Below the pieces are notes generated by a model that was not told where the DNA came from, searched no databases, and saw nothing but the letters and a program-made list of their open reading frames with translations. Below are positions 33,602 through 44,318 of a stretch of 64,000 nt of DNA, piece after piece. Each line of letters starts with the position of its first letter. Position 1 is the stretch's first letter. The DNA lies in assembly GCA_947627565.1 (NCBI GenBank), contig CANQWO010000001.1, forward strand, positions 87,172 to 151,171, read 5' to 3'. This DNA comes from an uncultured Clostridia bacterium (lineage in GTDB: Bacteria > Bacillota > Clostridia > Christensenellales > Borkfalkiaceae). A program made the position numbers and the translations under genes.

Positions 33602-35140
33602 TCAGTAGCGGAACGTCACAAAGCTCCAACTCATGGCGGGGAGCGTGAGCGTTACTTTGCCGTCTTTGACGGCGGGAAGTTCCTTTTCGTGCGGGACGAC
33701 GGCGTCCGGCCGATCGAAACCGTTGGTCGCGGCGAGATCGCTCTCCGCCATCTCCACATAGGATGTCGCTTTCAGCGCCCCGAACGAGCGCAATTCCAGC
33801 TCCACTTCCCGTGCGGACTGGCTGTAATTGCAGAGCGACGCGCAGACCGTCCGCGTCGTTTTATCGTGGTTGACGGCCTCGTTGATGCAACGGGCCGCGC
33901 CGTACATGGTCTCAAAGCTGTCGGAATCGGAGAACGTGCGAAGCGTCTCGCCGCGCGCCGTCGAAGCGATGGCCCGGAAGGGATAGAAAGTCGTCTGTTT
34001 GAAGGTCCCGCCGCCCTTCTCCGTCATGATGGGCGCGATGACGTTGACGAGCTGTGCAAGGCAGCCGAGCTTGACGACGTCGCAGTTGTTGAGCAGCGTG
34101 TTCATGAGCCCCGCGAACACGATGGCGTCGCGGAAGGTATAGACGTCTTCGAGAAGGTGCGGCGCCGACTTCCAGAGCGGCTCGCGGCGGGGCGCGGTGA
34201 CCGACCAGATGTTCCATTCGTCAAACGAGATCGCGAGGCGCTTCTTCGAACGCACCTTGGCGCGGACATATTCGATGGTCGCCTTGAGCGTTCCGATGTA
34301 TTCGTGCATGTCGTCTGCGGAGCCGAGGAAATCCTCGAGCGGGCGCTCCCGGTCCTCATCGTACATATAGTAGCGGTGCATCGAAAGATAGTCGACGGCC
34401 CGATAGGTGTGCTCCAAAACGACGCGGTCCCACTCGGGGAACGTCTTCATCTCATGGTTGGAGGAGCCCGAGACGACGAGCTTCAGAGGCTCGGACCCCC
34501 ACGTTGTGCCGTTGTCCTCCTTGAGTTCGCCGTTGGCCCAGCGCATGACTTTCGCGGCCTCGAGCGCCTTCTTGCCGTACTCATCGGCCGAGAGATGGCC
34601 GATCTGCCAGGGGCCGTCCATCTCGTTTCCGATGCACCAATAGCGGACATGGTATGGCTCGATTGCGCCATTGGCTTTCCGCATTTCGGAAATCGCCGTC
34701 CCGCCCGCATGGTTGCAATACTCCACGAGCTGTGCCGCATCCTTGATCGTGCCCGTCCCCATGTTGACGGCCATCATGGGCGTAACGCCCGATTTTTTGC
34801 ACCACTTCATAAATTCGTCCGTGCCGAATTGATTGCTCTCCGTCGTAAACCATGCGAGGTCGAGGCGGGTCGGGCGCGTCTCTTTGGGGCCGATGCCGTC
34901 GCGCCAATCGTAGCCCGAGAGGAAGTTCCCCCCGGGATAGCGCACGATGGGCACGTTCAATTCCTTGATGAGGCCGATGACGTCGGCGCGGAAGCCGTCC
35001 GCGTCCGCCGTCGGGTGTCCCGGTTCATAGATGCCCTCATAGACGGCCCGCCCCAAATGCTCGATGAATGAGCCGTAGAGATTGGGATCGACGGTACCGA
35101 CTGCGAGATTGGCGTCGGCAAAAATTTTTACTTTTTTCAT
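33602..35140 (-). CDS. abfA: Alpha-L-arabinofuranosidase (GH51)
   Basis: NLYGSFIEHLGRAVYEGIYEPGHP, RYPGGNFLSGYDWRDGIGP, WCIGNEMDGPWQ. Confidence 0.93.
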   Translation of the reverse strand: MKKVKIFADANLAVGTVDPNLYGSFIEHLGRAVYEGIYEPGHPTADADGFRADVIGLIKELNVPIVRYPGGNFLSGYDWRDGIGPKETRPTRLDLAWFTTESNQFGTDEFMKWCKKSGVTPMMAVNMGTGTIKDAAQLVEYCNHAGGTAISEMRKANGAIEPYHVRYWCIGNEMDGPWQIGHLSADEYGKKALEAAKVMRWANGELKEDNGTTWGSEPLKLVVSGSSNHEMKTFPEWDRVVLEHTYRAVDYLSMHRYYMYDEDRERPLEDFLGSADDMHEYIGTLKATIEYVRAKVRSKKRLAISFDEWNIWSVTAPRREPLWKSAPHLLEDVYTFRDAIVFAGLMNTLLNNCDVVKLGCLAQLVNVIAPIMTEKGGGTFKQTTFYPFRAIASTARGETLRTFSDSDSFETMYGAARCINEAVNHDKTTRTVCASLCNYSQSAREVELELRSFGALKATSYVEMAESDLAATNGFDRPDAVVPHEKELPAVKDGKVTLTLPAMSWSFVTFRY

Positions 35141-35159
35141 CCTGGTTTTCCCCTCGTCT

Positions 35160-35507
35160 TCATATGACGCCGAGAAGCGACGCGATATTGACGACCGCTT
35201 CGTCGATGTTGTGCAAAAATTTGTTGATGGCCTTGCGGGCGCCCTCGTCGATGACGCCGTCTTCCGTCGTGCGGAGAACGGCTATGATCATGTCGAAATT
35301 TTCATAGATGACTTCGCAGTCGGGGTCGATGGCGCGAAATACCTCGTCCTCACTGCCGTGTTGTTCGCGATACATCTCCTTGACGGCCCGATTCATCTCC
35401 CCGAAGAGTTCGAGGTTGCCGCTTTTGAAGAGTTCGGCCATCGTGCCGTTGAGGCGCACAAGCTGGGTGATGAATGCGATGTGATGCTGATTGGCTTCCT
35501 GTTCCAT
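35160..35507 (-). CDS. Hypothetical protein (115 aa)
   Basis: Start overlaps the stop of the upstream gene (TAATG), suggesting coupling. Confidence 0.6.
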   Translation of the reverse strand: MEQEANQHHIAFITQLVRLNGTMAELFKSGNLELFGEMNRAVKEMYREQHGSEDEVFRAIDPDCEVIYENFDMIIAVLRTTEDGVIDEGARKAINKFLHNIDEAVVNIASLLGVI

Positions 35508-36709
35508 TATAAAATCACTCCGTTTTTTTCAAGAAGGGCGCGCGCGGTATCCACGCTGTCGACGCCCGTCTTGTTTTTGATGGGGGCAAATTCGTGCTCG
35601 CGCTCCACCTCAAAGGGAAGGCAGCTCCCCGCCAATTTGACCATGTCGAGGATGAGCGTCTCGAATTTATAGCCGTTCTCCCGCTCCGGCTTTTCGTATG
35701 CGCCGTTTTGATAATACGGGATCTTCTTTTTGACGACGTGCATGGGAATGCTGCGGGAGGCGATCTTCTCGAGCTGCTTTGCCTCGAACAGATAATTGAG
35801 AATGACGCCATAGAGATAGAGGAGGTCGCCGTTCCCGTCCCGCGCGTTCGCCATCTCCTCCGTGAGTTCATAATATTCCACGACCGATGGAAGCCCGTCT
35901 TCGAGACACATGACGCCCACCTTCTCGTGGGGTTCGGCCTTGCAGACGACTTTGGCGCCGCATTTCTTGCCGCTCAAAATCGTCGCGCCGATAAAGACGG
36001 GGTCGGCAATGCGCTGCAAAACGTTGTCCACCGCAAAGACGTTGTACCACTCGATCGCGGGGAAATCGGCGTCGGCCCCGGCGCGCTTCATGGAGGAATA
36101 CCAGCCGCCGTTGCCGTTGGGCGAAAGCGCCGGCTTGCCCCTGTCCTCGAGGAGGAGCCTGCCTTCGAAATCGACGGCGGGCGCCATCTCCTGGCGGAAA
36201 AAACGAACATATGCGGCCGGATAGCCGAAATAGGCGTGCGCCGCGAGGAACGCCTGCGTCTCGGCGTCGTTCTTTTCGCTCGTCATGATGAGGAGCGGCA
36301 CATACGCCCCGCAGTGCGCCGTCACCTGCAGAAGGTTGGCGATCAACTGTTCGAAGATGTAGAGCGGGCGCGTGAGGCCGATGTCGTACATGCCCTTGGG
36401 GGCGTCCGAACCGAGCCGCGTGCCCTGCCCGCCCGCGAGAAGGACCGCGCAGACCTTCCCCGCGCGGATGGCTTCGACGCCGACCGCCTCAAACTCCGCG
36501 CGCTTCGCTTGGATCTCGGCGCGACGCAGACCCGCAATGGGCGTGATGACACCCCTGCCGTGCAGGTCGCCGGGGTCCTTCCAATGCGACACAAGATCCC
36601 AATCGAGCGCTTCGAGCGCGGCATAGAACGCGGCCTCCTCCTCGCCGCCGAGCGGCTCCGCAAGAAGATGTTCCTGCCCCCTTTCTTTGAGTAGCTGTTT
36701 GATGTCCAT
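35507..36709 (-). CDS. UDP-N-acetylhexosamine / UTP-sugar pyrophosphorylase (UDPGP family)
   Basis: CAVLLAGGQGTRLGSDAPKGMYDIGL, LSPNGNGGWY, UDPGP-type architecture. Confidence 0.88.
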   Translation of the reverse strand: MDIKQLLKERGQEHLLAEPLGGEEEAAFYAALEALDWDLVSHWKDPGDLHGRGVITPIAGLRRAEIQAKRAEFEAVGVEAIRAGKVCAVLLAGGQGTRLGSDAPKGMYDIGLTRPLYIFEQLIANLLQVTAHCGAYVPLLIMTSEKNDAETQAFLAAHAYFGYPAAYVRFFRQEMAPAVDFEGRLLLEDRGKPALSPNGNGGWYSSMKRAGADADFPAIEWYNVFAVDNVLQRIADPVFIGATILSGKKCGAKVVCKAEPHEKVGVMCLEDGLPSVVEYYELTEEMANARDGNGDLLYLYGVILNYLFEAKQLEKIASRSIPMHVVKKKIPYYQNGAYEKPERENGYKFETLILDMVKLAGSCLPFEVEREHEFAPIKNKTGVDSVDTARALLEKNGVIL

Positions 36710-36745
36710 AATTCCTCCCTTCTTTCCTTCCTTTCCTTTCTTTGC

Positions 36746-36818
36746 GGCGCAAAATTATGCGCGAGTCCGGCGCAAATTCGGCGCGATTTAGGCGCGATTT
36801 GGGCGTTTCGTCGGGCGC
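36746..36818. repeat. 11-12 bp periodic GGCGC(R)AWTT degenerate tandem array
   Basis: ggcgc-like cores at 36746, 36758, 36769, 36780, 36791, 36802, 36814. Confidence 0.6.
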
Positions 36819-36834
36819 CATATGATGCGTCCGC

Positions 36835-38886
36835 CTACTGCCGCTTTTCCAATAAAAATGCGCCGCCGTGATACGGTTTTCCGAAAATGTGAAGCCCATC
36901 CTCGGACATGGTATGCTCCAAATCGGTGTAGGCTTCGACCAAACGATACCCGGCCGCGCATACGGTTTCCTCGGCGCAGTCCAAAAAATGCGCCAAGACC
37001 AGGAGACGGGTCTGATACTGTTTGAGATAGAGCTGACGGCCCGCGGGAGCGCGGTAATATTCGACCGTGCTGTCGATGGAGACGATGTCGCCGAAGCGGA
37101 CGATATCCTTGACGCGGCCGTAAAATTCCAGCCCGCGCAACACAAGCGCCTTCTTTTCCGGGGACATTCCGCAGACGTCGCCCGAGAGGCAGATGCGCCC
37201 CATCATCGCCGCCGTCAGGGAATAGACGGTGCGGCTGTCGGGCTCGTTTTCGCGCAGGACCGCCCAGATCTGGGACTGCCGCGCGGGAATGACGCGGGAG
37301 ACATTGGCCGCCACGAGCGGGATCTCCTCGCACTCATGCGCGTCGGAAAAGGAACACATGGATACCATGCCCATGCGCTTGGGCTCGATGCGGCTGCCGC
37401 CCGAGGAACAGTTTTCGATGACGAGATCGGGCAGGGCGTCTTTGAGGCGGGCCAGCCATTCGAGGCTCGCCTCCGCGACCTCCCGTCCGCCCTCTCCGAT
37501 CGCCGCGCCGTCGTCGCTGTCGCACCCAACGCCGTAGGTATCGTTGTAGTCGATCTTGAGATAGCCGAAGCCGTTCGCGCGGAGGAAGTCGATCATGCGC
37601 TCCCGGAGCAGGCGCTCCGTCTCCTCCGACCTGAGATCGAGGAAGCGGCGATTCTTGGACGTAATGACGCGGCCGTCCCGCCGAAGCAGGAGCTCCTCCC
37701 GGGAAAACGTCTTGCTGTCGCGCCCCACATTTTCAAATTCGAACCAAATGCCCGGTACCATGCCCGCGTTTCGGATGCGCGCGGCGACGCGGCGGATGCC
37801 GTTCGGGAAGAGCAGTTTGCTCTCGTCCCAGTCGCCGATGGCGTTGCACCAGCCCTTGTCGTCGGGCTTATACCAGCCGCAGTCGATCATGAAATAGCCG
37901 ATGGGAAAATCTTTGACGGCCGAAAGGATGCGCGCGATGTTTTCCTCCGAGGGACAGCCCCATGTGGTGCAATATTCGTTGAAGAGCACGGGCATCTCCG
38001 TCTCCGAAGCGGGAACGGCGAGGCGGGCGTCCTGAAAGTGCACGAACGCGTTGCAGACCGCCGTGACGTCGCGGCCGAGCGCAAAGTATGCCCGATCGGT
38101 GGAAAACGTCTCGCCCGGCAGAATTTCCTTGCGCCAATGGGCCGTCTCATAGTCGGAGAGGCCGCCCGAAAACGCACAGCTCTCCTTCTCCTTATAGAGC
38201 TCCAACTGCCACGAATAGGGCGCTTCGAGGAACACGCCGAGGCAGTAGCCGTCGCCCTCCACGGCGCCGAACGGGAACCAGCCGCGGTTGGGCATGCTGC
38301 CGACTTCGCCCCACTTCTCCACTTTGACGCCGTAGCGCGCCCAACTCATGTCGAGGCCGAGCGCGGAAAATTCATCCGCCCGCAGGCGGCACTCGCGCGA
38401 CCACGCCGAGGTCATACGGTACAGTTTGAAATGCTCCGTGCGCCCCGTCTTTGCGGCGCCGATGCCGGAGAGCGAAATGCTGTCGAGCCGCTCCAAACAC
38501 CGCACCTCCTCGCTCTTGTTGCGGTATTCGACGCGCGTCGAGAAGACGCCCGTCTCCGCGTCATAGCGAAGTTCATGCAGATATTCGTTGCCGTTTTCAT
38601 CGGATAAGACCGTATCGACGCCACCCATGTCCGAAGTCTGCGCTTTGATTTTCAAAATAGTGGAACTATGGTCCCGCATCGTGACGCCCTCGGTATAGTC
38701 AATGAGCGCTTCGTCGCCGGAAAAGGCGACCTGCACGAGACTGTCCATCATGAGTTTTTCGACGGCGGCCCTTGCGTCCTTCGGATAGACGGCGAGCCCG
38801 ACCGTCGTCTTCCCCTCGTGCCCTTCGATGGGGACCTCGCGGTAGATGACTTCGGCATTGCCGAAGACATATTGTTTCAAAAACAT
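36835..38886 (-). CDS. Alpha-galactosidase (GH36)
   Basis: FMIDCGWYKPDDKGW, YLKIDYNDTYGVG, LVIENCSSGGSRIEPKRMG. Confidence 0.88.
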   Translation of the reverse strand: MFLKQYVFGNAEVIYREVPIEGHEGKTTVGLAVYPKDARAAVEKLMMDSLVQVAFSGDEALIDYTEGVTMRDHSSTILKIKAQTSDMGGVDTVLSDENGNEYLHELRYDAETGVFSTRVEYRNKSEEVRCLERLDSISLSGIGAAKTGRTEHFKLYRMTSAWSRECRLRADEFSALGLDMSWARYGVKVEKWGEVGSMPNRGWFPFGAVEGDGYCLGVFLEAPYSWQLELYKEKESCAFSGGLSDYETAHWRKEILPGETFSTDRAYFALGRDVTAVCNAFVHFQDARLAVPASETEMPVLFNEYCTTWGCPSEENIARILSAVKDFPIGYFMIDCGWYKPDDKGWCNAIGDWDESKLLFPNGIRRVAARIRNAGMVPGIWFEFENVGRDSKTFSREELLLRRDGRVITSKNRRFLDLRSEETERLLRERMIDFLRANGFGYLKIDYNDTYGVGCDSDDGAAIGEGGREVAEASLEWLARLKDALPDLVIENCSSGGSRIEPKRMGMVSMCSFSDAHECEEIPLVAANVSRVIPARQSQIWAVLRENEPDSRTVYSLTAAMMGRICLSGDVCGMSPEKKALVLRGLEFYGRVKDIVRFGDIVSIDSTVEYYRAPAGRQLYLKQYQTRLLVLAHFLDCAEETVCAAGYRLVEAYTDLEHTMSEDGLHIFGKPYHGGAFLLEKRQ

Positions 38887-39227
38887 CCGATCACCTCGAT
38901 CTCGATCCCGACGACGCCGTATTGCGCCTGACGGGAGGGTGCGTAGTATTGTTCCATGTCCCTGTAACTCGCCGCGGCGAGCTCGCTTTCGCGGTATCCG
39001 CATGCGGGGAGCGGAAGCGCGGCGTAGAGCGCCGCGAAATCGGGAAAGACGTGCAGTGCGAGGACCCGCGCGTTTAGCGGCTCTCCCGTCTCCGTGTTGC
39101 GGAACGTGACGAAGTCCCCCACGGACAATTTTCTTCGCTTCTCGTCATAGAGGCGAAGTTCGATCGTCTTTTCCCCGCTCTTGACGCGCGCCCACGGCCC
39201 GGGATCCAAATTCATTTGCAAATTCAT
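38877..39227 (-). CDS. ASCH domain protein
   Basis: MNLQMNLDPGPWARVKSGEKTIELRLYDEKRRKLSVGDFVTFRN. Confidence 0.82.
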   Translation of the reverse strand: MNLQMNLDPGPWARVKSGEKTIELRLYDEKRRKLSVGDFVTFRNTETGEPLNARVLALHVFPDFAALYAALPLPACGYRESELAAASYRDMEQYYAPSRQAQYGVVGIEIEVIGCF

Positions 39228-39240
39228 CGTCTTAAAAATC

Positions 39241-39264
39241 GAGGCGGTACGTTTGTACCGCCTC
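39241..39264 (-). terminator. Intrinsic terminator after araA
   Basis: GAGGCGGTAC-aaac-GTACCGCCTC followed by GATTTTTAAG on the minus strand. Confidence 0.8.
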
Positions 39265-39279
39265 ACGGTTTGCTTTCGG

Positions 39280-40740
39280 TTATTTCTTCATTTTCCAAAC
39301 GGCGTCCGCCCACATGAGCTGCTTTTTGAAGTCTTCGATCTTGGTGTTCTCATCAATCAGAACGACTTCCACGCCCCACATGTTGCCGAGATCGACCATT
39401 TCCTGCGCCGTGACGACGGAGGAGACGACGGTGTGATGCGCGCCGCCCGCATAGATCCATGCGGCCACGCCCTCTTTGAAGTTGGGTTGATATTTCCACA
39501 TCAGGCCGCCGACGGGGAGATTGGGCATCGGATGAGGATATTTCACGAGCTCGATCTTCTGAACGATGAGGCGCATCCGGTCGCCCATGTCGATCATGGA
39601 GACGGCGATGGCTTCGGGCGCTTCGATCCCCTCGAAGACGAGGCGGGCGGGATCGCTCTTGCCGCCGATGCTCAGAGGATGGACCTGGATCTCGGGCTTG
39701 GTCGCCGCGAACTGCGGGCTGACCTCAAGCATGTGCGCGCCGAGGCAGAGGCCGTCTTCGAGATCGTAGGTATAGTCCTCCATGAGGCCCGTGCCTTTCT
39801 GGTCGGCCATGTATTGCATGGTCGCGCCGAGCGCCGCGATCTTCCAGTCGCCCTCCGCGCCGAAGCCGTAGCCCTTGGATTGCAGGTCCTGAATGGCAAG
39901 GCCGGGAAGCTGGTTGAGCCCGTGCAGCGAGCCGAAGTGATCGACGATCCCGAGATACCCGCCCTTCTTGCGGCAGAAACGCTCGATCGCGATCTCATAC
40001 TTTGCCTGCTCGCGGACGACCTCTATGCGGTCCGTGGCCATCGTGTATTTTTCATTGTATTCCGCCATGAGCGCGTCGACGTCTTCCTCGGAGACTTTGT
40101 CGATATACTCGACGAGATCGCCGATGGGGTAATAGTCGACCTGCCAGCCGAGACCGATGTGCGCCTCGACCTTGTCGCCCTCGGTGACGGCGACATCGCG
40201 CATGTTGTCGGAAAATCTTGCGACTTTCACCTGCTTGGAGAACGCGTAGCCGGCGGCGACGCGGCACCACGAGGCGAGCTCTTCGAGCGCCGCGGGATCC
40301 TTATAGTAGCCGACGATGACCTTGTTGTCCATGCGAAGGCGCGAGACGATATATCCGAACTCTCTGTCGCCGTGGGCGGCCTGGTTCTCGTTCATGAAGT
40401 CCATGTCGATGGTATCGTAGGGCAGTTTTTCGTTGTATTGCGTCGCGAAATGGCACATGGGTTTTTGAAGCATCTTGAGGCCCTTGATCCACATCTTGGC
40501 GGGCGAGAACGTGTGGCACCATGTGATGATGCCGACGCAGTTTTCATCCGCATTGACGCGTTTGACGGCGGCAACGACTTCATCGGAGCTCTTGCACGTC
40601 GTGAGATAGCGGACGGTCACGGGGACAAAGCGGTTGACATAGAGCGCCATCTCCTTGGAGTGTTGGGCAACATGCTCGAGCACGTCCTCGCCGTAGAGCG
40701 TCTGAGAACCGGTGAGCCAATAAACTACTTTTTCTTTCAT
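39280..40740 (-). CDS. araA: L-arabinose isomerase
   Basis: VVYWLTGSQTLYGEDVLEHVAQHS; HTFSPAKMWIKGL. Confidence 0.95.
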   Translation of the reverse strand: MKEKVVYWLTGSQTLYGEDVLEHVAQHSKEMALYVNRFVPVTVRYLTTCKSSDEVVAAVKRVNADENCVGIITWCHTFSPAKMWIKGLKMLQKPMCHFATQYNEKLPYDTIDMDFMNENQAAHGDREFGYIVSRLRMDNKVIVGYYKDPAALEELASWCRVAAGYAFSKQVKVARFSDNMRDVAVTEGDKVEAHIGLGWQVDYYPIGDLVEYIDKVSEEDVDALMAEYNEKYTMATDRIEVVREQAKYEIAIERFCRKKGGYLGIVDHFGSLHGLNQLPGLAIQDLQSKGYGFGAEGDWKIAALGATMQYMADQKGTGLMEDYTYDLEDGLCLGAHMLEVSPQFAATKPEIQVHPLSIGGKSDPARLVFEGIEAPEAIAVSMIDMGDRMRLIVQKIELVKYPHPMPNLPVGGLMWKYQPNFKEGVAAWIYAGGAHHTVVSSVVTAQEMVDLGNMWGVEVVLIDENTKIEDFKKQLMWADAVWKMKK

Positions 40741-40789
40741 AATATTTTTACCTCTCTATTGATTTTTATGGTTGGCCGCCGCTGCGGCA

Positions 40790-41485
40790 TTACTTCTGTC
40801 CGTAGTAGGCGTTCTTGCCGTGCTTGCGGAGATAGTGCTTATCCATCATGAAACGGTCGGCGCGGACGATGCCGGGATTGATCTGCTCGGTGAGCGCCGC
40901 CATCTTGGCGACCTCCTCGATGACCGTCGCGTTGTAGACCGAATTGTCGCCGTCCTTGCCGAACGCAAAGACGCCGTGGCTTTTGACGAGGACGCCGGGC
41001 ACGGCGAGCGGGTCCAGATCGTCCGTCTTGAAGCGCTCGATGATCACAAGCCCGGTGTTCTTCTCATATTCCCCCTCGATCTCGGCCTGTGTGAGAGACC
41101 GCGCGCAGGGAATATCGCCGTAGAAATAGTCGGCGTGCGTGGTGCCGTAAAACGGGATGTCCCGCCCCGCCTGCGCCCACGCCGTCGCATACGTCGAATG
41201 GGTGTGCGTGACGCCGCCGATCTTGGGAAACGCCTTATACAGTTCAATATGGGTGGGCGTATCCGACGAGGGACGGAGCGACCCTTCGACGACCTTGCCG
41301 TCCAAATCGACGACCACCATGTCTTCGGCCTTCATCCCGTCATACGAGACGCCCGAGGGCTTGATGACGATCAGGCCCGTTTTGCGGTCGATCTCGGAGA
41401 CGTTGCCCCATGTAAACAGCACGAGGCGGTGCTTCACGAGATCGAGATTGGCTTGCAATACTTTTTGTTTCAATTCCTCTAACAT
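40790..41485 (-). CDS. araD: L-ribulose-5-phosphate 4-epimerase
   Basis: [44 protein letters not shown]. Confidence 0.94.
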   Translation of the reverse strand: MLEELKQKVLQANLDLVKHRLVLFTWGNVSEIDRKTGLIVIKPSGVSYDGMKAEDMVVVDLDGKVVEGSLRPSSDTPTHIELYKAFPKIGGVTHTHSTYATAWAQAGRDIPFYGTTHADYFYGDIPCARSLTQAEIEGEYEKNTGLVIIERFKTDDLDPLAVPGVLVKSHGVFAFGKDGDNSVYNATVIEEVAKMAALTEQINPGIVRADRFMMDKHYLRKHGKNAYYGQK

Positions 41486-41544
41486 TGAGTTCCCCCCTTT
41501 GACCGCATCGGCGTGTGTGCCGCCGCGGTTTCTTTCAACCTGAT

Positions 41545-43134
41545 TTATTTCAAACTCTGCACCGCTTCGCGAACGATGGGCAGCCCCGCGACATAGCGCT
41601 CCGCAAACGCCTCGAAGCCGGCGACGTCGGCGGGGTCGGGCGCAAGCGTGACGCCCTCCTGTCCCGCAAAGACGCGGTTTTCGAGGTAATCTTCGAGCGA
41701 TTCATCCTTCGTCTTGCGGATCATGTAGTTCGCGAGAACGGCCATACCCCATGCGCCGCCCTCTCCCGCCGTCTTCATGACGGTGACGGGCGCATTGATG
41801 GCGGCCGCGAGATAGCTCTGGCCGACGCGCTCCGTCTTGAAGAGGCCGCCGTGGCCCGTGATGCGGTCGAGCTTGACGCCCTCCTCCTTGAGCATGATAT
41901 CGCAGCCCACTTTGAGCGTTCCGAACGCGGAATAGAGATGGCTGCGCATAAAGTTGGCGAGGTTGAAGCGGCTGTCCGCCTTTCTGACAAACAGCGGACG
42001 GCCGTGCTCGACATGGGTGATGTTCTCATTGGAGACATAGTTATAGGGAAGCAATCCGCCGCAATCCTTGTCGCCCTCTTCGGAGGCAAAGTACAGCATG
42101 TCGTAGAGCTTCCACTTGGGGATCTCCACGCCCGCCAGTTCGGCAAATTCGCCGAACAGGTTGACCCAGCCGTTGAGATCGGATGTGCAGTTGTTGCAGT
42201 GCACCATGCCGACGAGGTCGCCGACCGGCGTCGTGACGAGGTCGATCTCGGGATAGGGCTTGGAGAGCTCCTTTTCGAGCACGATCATCGCGAAGACGGA
42301 AGTGCCCGCGGAGACGTTGCCCGTGCGCTTCTTGACGGAATTGGTGGCTACCATGCCCGTGCCTGCGTCTCCTTCGGGAGGGCAGAGCGGAATGCCGGGC
42401 TTCAGATTGCCCGTCGGGTCGAGGAACTTCGCGCCCTCGGGCGTGAGGCGGCCCGCGTCTTCTCCGGCGAGCAAAATTTCGGGCAAAATGTCTTCCACGC
42501 GGAAGGGAACCTTGCCCTTGACGAGCTCATTGAACTTGCGGAGCATGACGGGATCGTATTGCTTGGTGCGGGGATCGACGGGGAACATACCCGAAGCCTC
42601 GCCGATGCCGATCACCTTCTTGCCCGTGAGCATCCAGTGGACATAGCCCTCGAGGGTCGTTTGGAACACGATGTCCTTTACATGTTCCTCGCCGTCTAAA
42701 ATGGCCTGGTAGAGGTGCGCGATGGACCACCGCGCGGGAATGTGATATCCGAAGAGTTCGGTGAGACGTTCTCCCGCATAGGCCGCCGTGTTGTTGCGCC
42801 AGGTGCGGAACGGCACGAGCAGACGGTCGTTCTTATCGAAGACCATGTAGCCGTGCATCATGGCCGAAAATCCGATAGCGCCCAACGTGGTGAGCGTGAG
42901 ACCGTATTTCTCCTTGACGTCCTTCGCGAGGCTCGCATAGGTATCGCGCAGACCCTCGTGGATATCCTCGAGCGAATAGGACCAGATGTTTCCGATATGA
43001 CGGTTTTCCCAATCATGACTGCCCGACGCGATGGGCGTATTGTCCTCGTCCACGAGCACCGCCTTGATGCGCGTGGAACCAAATTCGATGCCGAGCGCAG
43101 TCCTTCCCAACTCGATCGCTTTGCTTGCTTCCAT
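41545..43134 (-). CDS. FGGY-family carbohydrate kinase, probable ribulokinase
   Basis: [34 protein letters not shown]; clustered with araA/araD. Confidence 0.85.
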   Translation of the reverse strand: MEASKAIELGRTALGIEFGSTRIKAVLVDEDNTPIASGSHDWENRHIGNIWSYSLEDIHEGLRDTYASLAKDVKEKYGLTLTTLGAIGFSAMMHGYMVFDKNDRLLVPFRTWRNNTAAYAGERLTELFGYHIPARWSIAHLYQAILDGEEHVKDIVFQTTLEGYVHWMLTGKKVIGIGEASGMFPVDPRTKQYDPVMLRKFNELVKGKVPFRVEDILPEILLAGEDAGRLTPEGAKFLDPTGNLKPGIPLCPPEGDAGTGMVATNSVKKRTGNVSAGTSVFAMIVLEKELSKPYPEIDLVTTPVGDLVGMVHCNNCTSDLNGWVNLFGEFAELAGVEIPKWKLYDMLYFASEEGDKDCGGLLPYNYVSNENITHVEHGRPLFVRKADSRFNLANFMRSHLYSAFGTLKVGCDIMLKEEGVKLDRITGHGGLFKTERVGQSYLAAAINAPVTVMKTAGEGGAWGMAVLANYMIRKTKDESLEDYLENRVFAGQEGVTLAPDPADVAGFEAFAERYVAGLPIVREAVQSLK

Positions 43135-43177
43135 AGTATCTCCCCCCTGCTTTGATAGTACGCATGCGCACATAATT

Positions 43178-43206
43178 ATTATAAATTAGTTTCCCTGAAA
43201 ATTCAA
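43178..43206 (-). promoter_or_regulatory. Putative promoter of the arabinose operon
   Basis: TTGAAT N17 TATAAT on the minus strand. Confidence 0.6.
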
Positions 43207-43245
43207 TAGGGAAAACAAAAATTTTTTGTATTTTTTCCAAATCAT

Positions 43246-43278
43246 ACCGCCCGCCGTGCGGTTCGCACGGCGGGCGGT
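43246..43278 (-). terminator. Intrinsic terminator after mscS-like gene
   Basis: ACCGCCCGCCGTGCG..CGCACGGCGGGCGGT perfect 15-bp arms. Confidence 0.75.
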
Positions 43279-43285
43279 GATCCGA

Positions 43286-44305
43286 TCATTCCTCTGTCTC
43301 GGGCGCGTCCTCTGCGGGCGCGGCGTTTTCGTCTGTCGGGGCTGTGTTCTCGCTTGCGGGCGCGGCGTTCTCGTCTGAGGGCGCCATGTGCACGTCCACC
43401 TGCGGGAACGGGATGTGGATTTCGTTCTCTTCGAAAACCGTCTTGATGGCGCAGCGCATTTGGCGCTGGGCTGCGAAGAAATCGCCCTCGCTGCACTTGG
43501 CGCCGAAATGCAGATCCACGCTCGACGCCGAGAGACTGTCGACCCCGTTGAAGTCGATATCGCCGAGAAGGGTCGGACACATCGCCCTGAGCTTTGCCTT
43601 GTTCGCCTCAAAAACTTCCTTGACGTGCTGCAAATTCTCCTCATAGCCGACGCCGACGAGGACGGTCGGATAGGAGATCTCCCGGCTCTGGTTGATGAAC
43701 ACTTTGATGGTGCTGTTGTTGGCGACGCGGATGTCGCCGCTGTAATTGATGAGCTTGGTGTTGCGGATGCCGATCTCCTGCACGGTACCGCGCCAGCCGT
43801 CGATGGTAACGATGTCCCCCACCTGCAGCGTGCCGTCGCACACGAGGAAGACGCCCGCGACGACGTCGGCGATGAGGCTCTGCATCCCGAGGCCGACGAT
43901 CAGAGTGAGGACGCCCGCGCCGGCGATCAGCGCGGCCACGTTGACGCCCCAGACGGCGAGCACCGCGATGAGCCCCGCGGCCCAGATCACCACGCGCGCG
44001 ATGCTCACGGCCAGCTTTCCGACGGTCACCCTGCGCGGCGTGCCCTTGAAGATCTTGCGCATCACAAAGCCGAGCACATAGAGGACGAGCAGCGTGATAA
44101 AGAGCGCTTCGATGCTTCCGAGGATGCGGGGCAAAAACGAGAGCAGCGTATCGAGAAATCCGTAGCCCGTCTTGATGCTTGTCCAACCGTTTTCGCCGTA
44201 AATTTCATCGTAGAAGATGAACCCCAGCACCACAATGACCGCGAACAGCACCAAAAATACCAACCCGACGATCTTGCGCGTCTTTCCCTTATTCACAGAT
44301 CCCAT
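43286..44305 (-). CDS. Small-conductance mechanosensitive channel (MscS family)
   Basis: LIAGAGVLTLIVGLGMQSLIADVVAGVFLVCDGTLQVGDIVTIDGWRGTVQEIGIRNTKL. Confidence 0.92.
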   Translation of the reverse strand: MGSVNKGKTRKIVGLVFLVLFAVIVVLGFIFYDEIYGENGWTSIKTGYGFLDTLLSFLPRILGSIEALFITLLVLYVLGFVMRKIFKGTPRRVTVGKLAVSIARVVIWAAGLIAVLAVWGVNVAALIAGAGVLTLIVGLGMQSLIADVVAGVFLVCDGTLQVGDIVTIDGWRGTVQEIGIRNTKLINYSGDIRVANNSTIKVFINQSREISYPTVLVGVGYEENLQHVKEVFEANKAKLRAMCPTLLGDIDFNGVDSLSASSVDLHFGAKCSEGDFFAAQRQMRCAIKTVFEENEIHIPFPQVDVHMAPSDENAAPASENTAPTDENAAPAEDAPETEE

Positions 44306-44318
44306 ATTGTCTCCTCCA

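Noticed and set aside
34640-34660. Additional copies of GGACATGGTA (e.g. ~34645, 36904, 20461, 50990)
   Set aside because: These lie inside coding sequences and are explained by conserved codons, so were not counted as dispersed repeats
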